Shown: one piece after another, positions 1 to 4,675 of the stretch
Layout of the letters: every line of letters begins with the position of its first letter
Numbering within the stretch: position 1 is the stretch's first letter
Assembly: GCA_028706795.1 (NCBI GenBank)
Contig: JAQTVK010000068.1
Coordinates: forward strand, 1-5,839
Reading direction: 5' to 3'
From: Candidatus Omnitrophota bacterium
Lineage (GTDB): Bacteria; Omnitrophota; Gorgyraeia; Pluralincolimonadales; Pluralincolimonadaceae
Length of the DNA stretch: 5,839 nt
The notes under the pieces: model-generated
What the model was told of the DNA's origin: nothing
Database searches by the model: none
Seen by the model: the letters and a program-made list of their open reading frames with translations, nothing else
Made by a program: the position numbers and the translations under genes

Positions 1-90
1 GGGTTTCACGTGCTGGAATTCTATAACTTGAAAGAGTTCTCCGTCTATTTTGACCGTTAAACCGTTTTTAATATCGCTTGTCGATATCAT
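1..90 (-). CDS. efp: Elongation factor P, N-terminal 30 codons (cut by left window edge)
   Basis: Reading the minus strand from the ATG at 88-90 gives 30 residues: MISTSDIKNG, then LTVKIDGELF, then QVIEFQHVKP. This matches the first beta strands of the KOW-like domain I of bacterial EF-P, including the 'I.NG..V.IDGE...V.EFQHVKP' pattern. EF-P binds between the ribosomal P and E sites and relieves stalling at consecutive prolines. The window ends just before the conserved GKG loop that carries the modifiable lysine (Lys34 in E. coli), so the modification type cannot be judged. The start lies inside the 3' end of the upstream M24 peptidase gene in another frame, giving a 23-nt overlap (68-90). 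A good Shine-Dalgarno site, GAGGT with an 8-nt spacer, supports this start. The pepP-efp order is conserved in many bacteria. Identification is confident despite the short stretch. Confidence 0.93.
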   Translation of the reverse strand, partial: MISTSDIKNGLTVKIDGELFQVIEFQHVKP

Positions 91-1144
91 CTGTCAATAC
101 CTCGCACCCTTTCTTTGTGACCAGTACCATATCCTCTATCCTGATACCGCCCCAATTAGGCAGGTAGATGGCCGGCTCTATTGTGAATACCATTCCCGGC
201 TTGATCTCTTCGTGGTTCCTGCTGGAGATGGACGGGCCCTCGTGGACCTCAAGCCCTATCCCGTGGCCAAGGGCATGGCTAAATCCGCTTCCGAACCCCT
301 TAGCGTTAATAAAGCCCCGCGCAATTCCATCTATCTCAGATATCTTCGCGCCGGGCTTGATCGCCTTGATTGAGCGTCTCTGCGCCTCTTTTACAATGCC
401 GTATATCTTCTTCTGCTTGCTACTAATTTTACCCAAAAAGAATACCCGTGTCAAGTCGGATTTGTAGCCTTCGTAGCTAACACCTAAGTCCAATAAAACC
501 ATATCGTTAGGCCTTATTATACGGTCGCTTGGCCTGGCGTGGGGGAACGCGCTGTTCGTACCCGAGGCGACTATTATCTCAAAAGAGGCCCACTCCCCGC
601 TCGCGGCCCTGATGAAATATTCTGTCTTTGAGGCAAGGTCATTCTCGCTCAGGCCCGGCTTCAGGATAGACTCGAAATACAGGACAGCGTTCTCGAGTAT
701 GGCTACCGAATCCCTGATAAGGGCTATCTCCGGCGCGTCTTTCACCTGCCTTAACCCCTCTATCGCGCCTTCGAGCGGCAGGGATACTATCCCTTTCTCC
801 TCAAGTTTCCCGGCTATCCTCTTATAGGCCGCATAAGGCAGCTGCCCGGCTTCAAAAGCCGCCTTCCGGACTTTTGACTTTGCCGAGATCTCCGCGACGA
901 GTTGTGATACCGGCCCCTTAGCGATGATTATCCTAAAACCCTTCACGTCCTTTTTCGCCTGCAGGCAGTACCTTGAATCGGTGATAAAGAACTTCCCCGA
1001 TCCCGCGAATAAAAGGTAGGCATCGTCGCCGCAGTACCCGCTCAGGTACCTTACATTCTCCGGCTTGCTTACAAAAAACGCGTCTACGCCCCGGCGGCGC
1101 AAAATGGCGGTCAACTTTTTTTGGCGTTTAGGATATGGGGTCAA
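68..1144 (-). CDS. M24 family Xaa-Pro aminopeptidase (PepP/PepQ-like)
   Basis: A cytosolic dinuclear-metal peptidase predicted to remove the N-terminal residue ahead of proline, or to split X-Pro dipeptides. The 358 residues show the two-domain plan of the family. A creatinase-N domain spans about 5-130 (with VRYLSGYCG at 31-39). The pita-bread catalytic domain spans about 138-355. All five metal ligands are visible: D219 (LLDLG), D230 (SDLTR), H294 (GHGIGLEVHE), E323 (TIEPAIY) and E337 (RIEDM). H202 in PHARPSD and H301 are the usual substrate-side histidines. The length matches short PepQ/YqhT-type enzymes (about 350-360 aa). The start is TTG at 1142-1144, with AAGGA 6 nt upstream in the 12-nt gap after aroQ. 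The gene ends 23 nt inside efp. The sequence cannot decide between aminopeptidase P and prolidase, so no symbol is given. The family call is secure. Confidence 0.93.
   Translation of the reverse strand: MTPYPKRQKKLTAILRRRGVDAFFVSKPENVRYLSGYCGDDAYLLFAGSGKFFITDSRYCLQAKKDVKGFRIIIAKGPVSQLVAEISAKSKVRKAAFEAGQLPYAAYKRIAGKLEEKGIVSLPLEGAIEGLRQVKDAPEIALIRDSVAILENAVLYFESILKPGLSENDLASKTEYFIRAASGEWASFEIIVASGTNSAFPHARPSDRIIRPNDMVLLDLGVSYEGYKSDLTRVFFLGKISSKQKKIYGIVKEAQRRSIKAIKPGAKISEIDGIARGFINAKGFGSGFSHALGHGIGLEVHEGPSISSRNHEEIKPGMVFTIEPAIYLPNWGGIRIEDMVLVTKKGCEVLTDDIDKRY
99..103 (-). promoter_or_regulatory. Ribosome binding site of efp
   Basis: On the minus strand GAGGT lies 8 nt before the efp ATG (88-90). 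It sits within the coding sequence of the upstream peptidase and fixes the overlapping start. Confidence 0.7.
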
Positions 1145-1150
1145 CTTGAA

Positions 1151-1155
1151 TCCTT
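1151..1155 (-). promoter_or_regulatory. Ribosome binding site selecting a TTG start for the M24 peptidase
   Basis: AAGGA on the minus strand is followed by six bases (TTCAAG) and then TTG ACC CCA. It lies wholly in the 12-nt gap between the aroQ stop and the peptidase start. This spacing is why TTG at 1144 is preferred; there is no ATG in this part of the reading frame. Confidence 0.65.
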
Positions 1156-1156
1156 G

Positions 1157-1600
1157 CTATTTCTTTTTTTTGGCTATTTCTACCGCGGCTTTAAGGCCGA
1201 GCCTGTAGCTGTCGAGGCCGAAACCGCTGACCTGGCCTACGGCGACTGGGGATATAAGCGAGGTATGCCGGAATTCTTCCCGGGCGTAGATATTCGAAAG
1301 ATGGACCTCGACCACTGGTATCGAGACCGCGGAGATAGCGTCCCTTATCGCGACGGACGTGTGGGTGTAGGCGGCGGGATTTATGAGTATGCAGTCGAAC
1401 TTGCCCTTCGCCTTCCCGATCTTCTCTACGATCTCTCCTTCGTGGTTCGACTGTAATGTCTCGAGCGCGATCTTCTCGGCCTTCGCGATCTTCTGCAATT
1501 CAGCGTCTATCTGCTTGAGCGTGGTCTTGCCGTACACGCCGGGCTCGCGCTGCCCCAGCAGGTTAAGATTAGGACCATGTATCACCAGTATCTTCTTCAT
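1157..1600 (-). CDS. aroQ: Type II 3-dehydroquinate dehydratase
   Basis: Catalyses anti-elimination of water from 3-dehydroquinate to 3-dehydroshikimate, the third step of the shikimate route to aromatic amino acids. It acts in the cytosol, typically as a dodecamer. The 147-aa length is typical. The flavodoxin-like fold markers are all present: HGPNLNLLGQREP (8-20) with R18, catalytic Y23 on the mobile lid, SNHEGE (51-56), N74 in NPAAYTHTS, base-pairing H80, the catalytic H100 in EVHLSN (98-103), R107 and R111. The protein ends in a lysine run (AKKKK) encoded by a stretch of eight A, G, then three A. The gene stands 61 nt after the flippase stop and 12 nt before the M24 peptidase. The ATG at 1598-1600 has no recognisable Shine-Dalgarno sequence, but a promoter-like pair lies immediately upstream (see the promoter entry). 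The order aroQ-pepQ-efp parallels B. subtilis yqhS-yqhT-efp. Confidence 0.96.
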   Translation of the reverse strand: MKKILVIHGPNLNLLGQREPGVYGKTTLKQIDAELQKIAKAEKIALETLQSNHEGEIVEKIGKAKGKFDCILINPAAYTHTSVAIRDAISAVSIPVVEVHLSNIYAREEFRHTSLISPVAVGQVSGFGLDSYRLGLKAAVEIAKKKK

Positions 1601-1607
1601 CTATGAT

Positions 1608-1636
1608 ATTTTAACCCACATTCGCGATTTTTGCAA
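1608..1636 (-). promoter_or_regulatory. Candidate sigma70-type promoter for aroQ-pepP-efp, leaderless layout
   Basis: Minus strand: a -35-like TTGCAA at 1631-1636, a spacer of exactly 17 nt, and a -10-like TAAAAT at 1608-1613 (5 of 6 to TATAAT). Normal spacing would put the transcription start at about 1600-1602, on or next to the A of the aroQ ATG. The rest of the 61-nt gap (1601-1661) holds no Shine-Dalgarno site and no terminator hairpin that I can see. The layout is seen in the sequence. Promoter activity is inferred. Confidence 0.45.
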
Positions 1637-1661
1637 ATTATCTTATCATCCCCGGATTCCA

Positions 1662-2636
1662 TTAAACCAGCTCCTTTATTTTTATCGGTATCTTGTAGAG
1701 TTTCTCTGAAAAAAGGTAGAGCACGCCGCCTATGAAACTCGTTATCAGGATGATCCCTAAAAACAATACTGAGACCGCTGCGGCACTTTCTTTGCTTATG
1801 AACTCGCCTAAAAAGATGACGAAGGCGCCTTCCCTTACCCCCAGCCCGTTTATCGAAGGTATCATCGCGGCGACCGAAACGAGCGGCATCACCAAAAGCA
1901 GGTTAAGAAAAGATATTTCCTGGGAGATGCCCCTGACTATGCAATACAATAATACCACGGAGAGGACCTGCGCCGCGAGGGATATCAGGACGACTTTCGC
2001 GACGACGAACTTATGCTCCTTGTAGGCATTGAGGGCGTTGTATAATTTGCGCAATTTCGAATCTTTTTGGAAGGCGGGAAGATGCAGCAACCTGGAGAAT
2101 ACGGCCTTGGTTATGCCCTTATTCAGGAAGAGGACGAACGTCACCAGCACGACCCCGGAAAAGACCAGGCAGCCCCAGAAGATCTGGGGGTCTTTGATAT
2201 GGCCGTTCATTAGCAGGACGCCGAGAAAAGCCAGCAAACCGATAGACAAAAAGCCGAAAAACCTGTCGAAGAAGACCGCGGAAAAAGATTCGAGTTTCCT
2301 CTCGCTCTTCTTTGTGGCGTAATAGGCCTTGACGAGGTCCCCGCCTATCGCCGTGGGAAGGAAATTGTTGAAAAAGTTCCCTATAAAGGTCAGGAATACG
2401 GATTCGCCAAGGCTGAGTTTAAGCTTTTGCACGCCGAGGATTATGCGGAGCCTTTCCGAGACCACCACCAGGGCGGCTATATTGAACAATAATGCCGCCA
2501 GGTAATAATAAAGGTTCACCCTCTTTAAGACGGCGGATATACCGGGGATATCCTTCCTGAAGACCCAGACCAGGACGCCCACCAAAACCAGGCTTACCGA
2601 CGCCCTGAGGAGGACGGGTAACTTATTTTTCATCAT
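1662..2636 (-). CDS. UPF0104 / MprF-N-type multi-pass flippase-like membrane protein
   Basis: An integral inner-membrane protein of 324 aa from the lysylphosphatidylglycerol synthase TM-region family (also called YbhN or flippase-like). Hydrophobic segments lie near residues 9-26, 44-60, 80-96, 120-143, 153-171, 210-234, 243-260 and 284-310. Family signatures are FFNNFLPTAIGGDLVKAYYA (88-107), DRFFG (124-128) and PSINGLGVREGAF (260-272). In MprF this domain flips aminoacylated phospholipid. The cytosolic aminoacyl-transferase domain of MprF is absent, so only a transport or accessory role is likely, and the substrate is unknown. The gene overlaps rmuC by 14 nt. It begins ATG ATG: GAGG (2641-2644) lies 4 nt from the first ATG and 7 nt from the second, so translation may really start at the second (2633), one residue later. 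No glycosyltransferase partner is visible nearby. Family call is firm; function is not. Confidence 0.88.
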   Translation of the reverse strand: MMKNKLPVLLRASVSLVLVGVLVWVFRKDIPGISAVLKRVNLYYYLAALLFNIAALVVVSERLRIILGVQKLKLSLGESVFLTFIGNFFNNFLPTAIGGDLVKAYYATKKSERKLESFSAVFFDRFFGFLSIGLLAFLGVLLMNGHIKDPQIFWGCLVFSGVVLVTFVLFLNKGITKAVFSRLLHLPAFQKDSKLRKLYNALNAYKEHKFVVAKVVLISLAAQVLSVVLLYCIVRGISQEISFLNLLLVMPLVSVAAMIPSINGLGVREGAFVIFLGEFISKESAAAVSVLFLGIILITSFIGGVLYLFSEKLYKIPIKIKELV

Positions 2637-3552
2637 TATGCCTCAGCTCGAGCGACGAGAGGTCCGCTTCGACTTTGGCCAGTTTGTGCGCCGCATCCGA
2701 CATATACTTCTTATGGGCGTCGCTCAAGTGCGCGCCCACTATATCGAATACCGTCTTGAAATCCTCGAAATCCTTCCTGAGCGAGCCTATCCTCTCGAGG
2801 ATCTGCTTGGCGTTCTCCTCTATCTTGAACGCCTTCAGGCCGTGGACTATCGTCGAGATATACGGATAGAGCGTCGACGGCGAGACTATATATACCCTGT
2901 TCTTGGTCGCGTACGAGAGGAGCGAAGCCTCCTCGCCGAATTGCTTGTCCCTTACTACCGCCTCATAATAGACGCTCTCCGACGGGACATACATAAGCGC
3001 GAACTCGAACGTCTTTTCGTTCGGGGCGATATATTTTTTCGCTATGTTGTCCACCTGTTTCTTGACGGCCTGGACAAATTCCCTGAAACACCTGCGCTTA
3101 TCGTCCTCGGATTCGCATTCGAGCATCCTCCTGAAGCTGTCGAGCGGGAACTTCGAATCGATGGGAAGGATGAACTCGCGGAATTTTATGATCGCGTCGA
3201 CCTGGTCGCCGGACCGGAACGAATACTTCATCTGGTAATTGCCGGACGGGAGCATGTCCGAGAGCATCTTCTCGAGAAGGACCTCGCCTGTCATACCGCG
3301 CATCTGCGGCGGCTTGAGCAGGCTCCCTATCTCGTTTATCGCCTTACCGAATTCTTCGAGCCGCTCTCCCCTCGTCTTGATCTCGCCGAGGCTCCTGTTC
3401 ATATCGCCTATAGCGCCGGTAGTCGCCTGCATCGCGCCGGTCACGCCGGCAGATATATCTTTGGGGAGATGGCGCAACCTCGTGAAGAGATATAAGGATA
3501 TCAGTATAGACGCCATAGCGACTATGGAAAATATTATGACAAGAACTGTCAC
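2623..3552 (-). CDS. rmuC: RmuC family protein, short membrane-anchored form
   Basis: RmuC was named for limiting recombination at inverted repeats in E. coli and is predicted to carry a restriction-endonuclease-like (PD-(D/E)xK) core. These 309 residues show one N-terminal membrane helix (about 3-24), a brief helical linker (35-80) and the RmuC domain (about 85-290). Visible core motifs are GMTGEVLLEKML (86-97, E90), D116/D119 in GDQVDAIIKF, LPIDSKFPL (129-137, with D132 and K134), a later MYVPSESVYYEA block and SPSTLYPYI. E. coli RmuC is over 450 aa; the difference is mostly the missing long coiled coil between membrane anchor and core. The start is GTG at 3550-3552, overlapping the DUF1844 stop as GTGA, with GGAG 8 nt upstream; starting at the next Met would break the membrane helix. 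The gene runs 14 nt into the flippase gene. Family call is firm; nuclease activity is inferred. Confidence 0.9.
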   Translation of the reverse strand: MTVLVIIFSIVAMASILISLYLFTRLRHLPKDISAGVTGAMQATTGAIGDMNRSLGEIKTRGERLEEFGKAINEIGSLLKPPQMRGMTGEVLLEKMLSDMLPSGNYQMKYSFRSGDQVDAIIKFREFILPIDSKFPLDSFRRMLECESEDDKRRCFREFVQAVKKQVDNIAKKYIAPNEKTFEFALMYVPSESVYYEAVVRDKQFGEEASLLSYATKNRVYIVSPSTLYPYISTIVHGLKAFKIEENAKQILERIGSLRKDFEDFKTVFDIVGAHLSDAHKKYMSDAAHKLAKVEADLSSLELRHNDEK

Positions 3553-3830
3553 TTGTTCTTCTCCGCGTATTTAAGCCTTAACCCGTAGAGTATATCATCT
3601 ATGAGCTTCTGCTCCTCGGCCGAGAGGTTGCCTTGCGTCTTTTCTTTTATTATCGCGATGGTATCTATCATGTATTTCGCCCGCTCGAGCTCTACCTTGG
3701 TCTCATTGTTGACAGGGTTGGGCATCTCGCCCAGGAATATCATCGCCTGCATACCGAGGCTTGTCAGGAATATACTGAAGCTTGGTTCGTATCCGGACCC
3801 TGCGTTGCCCATCTTGTTCTGGGATTCCAT
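3549..3830 (-). CDS. DUF1844 small protein of unknown function
   Basis: A 93-aa protein matching the DUF1844 pattern: F-x-x-F-x-x-SLGMQAMIFLGEMPNP (18-39, hydrophobic helix then acidic/proline turn), ELERAKYMIDTIAIIKEKTQGNLS (48-71) and EEQKLIDDILYGLRLKY (72-88). No enzyme motif, signal peptide or metal ligand set is seen. It looks like a small all-helical protein with one amphipathic or membrane-facing helix. The ATG at 3828-3830 is the only start possible upstream, because an in-frame TAG lies three codons before it. AGGAG (3845-3849) is 14 nt away, too far for an ordinary Shine-Dalgarno; AGG at 3836-3838 is a weak alternative. The gene is fused to rmuC by a 4-nt stop/start overlap, which suggests equimolar expression. 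Family function is unknown, and none is proposed. Confidence 0.87.
   Translation of the reverse strand: MESQNKMGNAGSGYEPSFSIFLTSLGMQAMIFLGEMPNPVNNETKVELERAKYMIDTIAIIKEKTQGNLSAEEQKLIDDILYGLRLKYAEKNK
3561..3564 (-). promoter_or_regulatory. Ribosome binding site selecting a GTG start for rmuC
   Basis: Minus-strand GGAG lies 8 nt before GTG ACA GTT, inside the last codons of the DUF1844 gene. With the GTGA stop/start overlap at 3549-3552 it supports translational coupling and the non-ATG start. Confidence 0.6.
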
Positions 3831-3838
3831 AACGGCCT

Positions 3839-3867
3839 ATATTACTCCTATTTTAAATGCTCTTCAA
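3839..3867 (-). promoter_or_regulatory. Possible sigma70-type promoter before DUF1844-rmuC-flippase
   Basis: Within the 40-nt gap after the Memo gene the minus strand reads TTGAAG (3862-3867), 17 nt, then TAATAT (3839-3844). Each hexamer matches 4 of 6 consensus positions. The predicted start near 3832 leaves about 2 nt before the ATG. The gap is AT-rich compared with the flanking genes, so chance matches are likely, and the AGGAG lies inside the spacer. Weak alone; it gains a little from resembling the aroQ arrangement. Confidence 0.28.
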
Positions 3868-3870
3868 CGG

Positions 3871-4674
3871 TTAATAGATGACTATCCCGCCGTAGCCTAC
3901 GACGGCGTCATAATCCCCGGAGGCATCCCCGCTTGTCTGGTATTTGATGAGCTTGGCCTTCTTCGCGCCCAACTCTTTCGAGGCCGCGAGCATGACGCAG
4001 GCCGGGGCGTAACCGCACATCGAGATGCGGTATTCCCTTATCGCGCCGACGAGCGCTTCTTCGTCGAGGGCGATGATCGCCTCGATCGCCTTGCTGTCTT
4101 TCTCTTTCGCCGTCTCGTGCGGCTCGTAATGGGTCATGTCCGAGCTGGCGATGATCGTCGCCGGACAACCGCTCCTCTTTATCGATACCGCGACGGCCTT
4201 GCCGATATCCCTGTAGACCTCGAGCCCGGCATCGGCCAACACGATCGGGACTATTTTCACGCCCTCTTTAAGGGCCTGCAAAAAAGGTATCTGGACCTCA
4301 ACCGAATGCTCATCCCTGTGGGCATCTTCATCTTCTTCCAGGTGGCTTGAATTCGACAGGATGGCCTTGGCGAGAGTTTCATCTATCCTGCAATCCCCGG
4401 AAGGCAGTTTCCACACCCCTTCGGTCATTATCGAGAAAGGCCGTCCTCTACCCGTATGGTTCGGCCCCATCACCACGCAAGTCCCGGCCAATTCCACCGA
4501 GGATAATGTCGCGCCGGCCACCGCTCCCGAATACATATATCCCGCGTGGGGAGATACAACGCCTATCGCCTTTATCTTCCCGGCACCCCTGACTATGTAT
4601 TTTTCAATCTCTTTTTGGAGGCTCGCCTTTGTGCCCGGATAGAACTGCCCGGCTACGGCGGGATTTCTGGTCAT
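3871..4674 (-). CDS. Memo family protein (AmmeMemoRadiSam system protein B)
   Basis: A 267-aa protein of the MEMO1 family, whose fold resembles the LigB class of non-heme iron dioxygenases. The human member binds redox metal (iron, copper); the bacterial role is unknown. It begins with the family signature RNPAVAGQFYPG (3-14). The conserved pocket residues are all visible: H43 in SPHAGYMYSG, H73 in GPNHTGRG, E122-H123 in DEHSVEVQIPFLQ, D179 and H182 in ASSDMTHYE, and C220 in MCGYAP. H43, H73 and C220 correspond to the metal-site residues described for human MEMO1. Length is normal and nothing is truncated. The ATG lies 1 nt after the M16 stop (TAA-A-ATG), so translation is probably coupled. 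The usual partners, AMMECR1 and a radical SAM protein, are not in this window. Family call is very firm; biochemical activity is not known. Confidence 0.95.
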   Translation of the reverse strand: MTRNPAVAGQFYPGTKASLQKEIEKYIVRGAGKIKAIGVVSPHAGYMYSGAVAGATLSSVELAGTCVVMGPNHTGRGRPFSIMTEGVWKLPSGDCRIDETLAKAILSNSSHLEEDEDAHRDEHSVEVQIPFLQALKEGVKIVPIVLADAGLEVYRDIGKAVAVSIKRSGCPATIIASSDMTHYEPHETAKEKDSKAIEAIIALDEEALVGAIREYRISMCGYAPACVMLAASKELGAKKAKLIKYQTSGDASGDYDAVVGYGGIVIY

Positions 4675-4675
4675 T

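Noticed and set aside
1163..1176. T-run on the plus strand as a possible transcription terminator
   Set aside because: It encodes the lysine tail of AroQ on the other strand, no GC-rich hairpin precedes it, and no plus-strand gene exists here to terminate.
1121..1456. 111-aa plus-strand frame over the aroQ-peptidase junction
   Set aside because: It is antisense to the conserved C-terminal catalytic half of AroQ and has no ribosome site or family features.
2638..3495. 285-aa open frame on the plus strand opposite rmuC
   Set aside because: It is exactly antisense to a well-supported RmuC, is extremely rich in Arg/Leu/Glu, and has no recognisable domain; it is what a codon-biased gene produces on the opposite strand.
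3908..4168. 86-aa minus-strand frame inside the Memo gene
   Set aside because: An Arg/Gly/Asp-rich out-of-frame reading of the Memo coding sequence, whose conserved D179, H182 and C220 lie in the true frame over this stretch.
3601..4350. 249-aa open frame on the plus strand across the Memo and DUF1844 genes
   Set aside because: It spans two confidently identified minus-strand genes and the gap between them, and is rich in Arg/Asp/Val with no family match.
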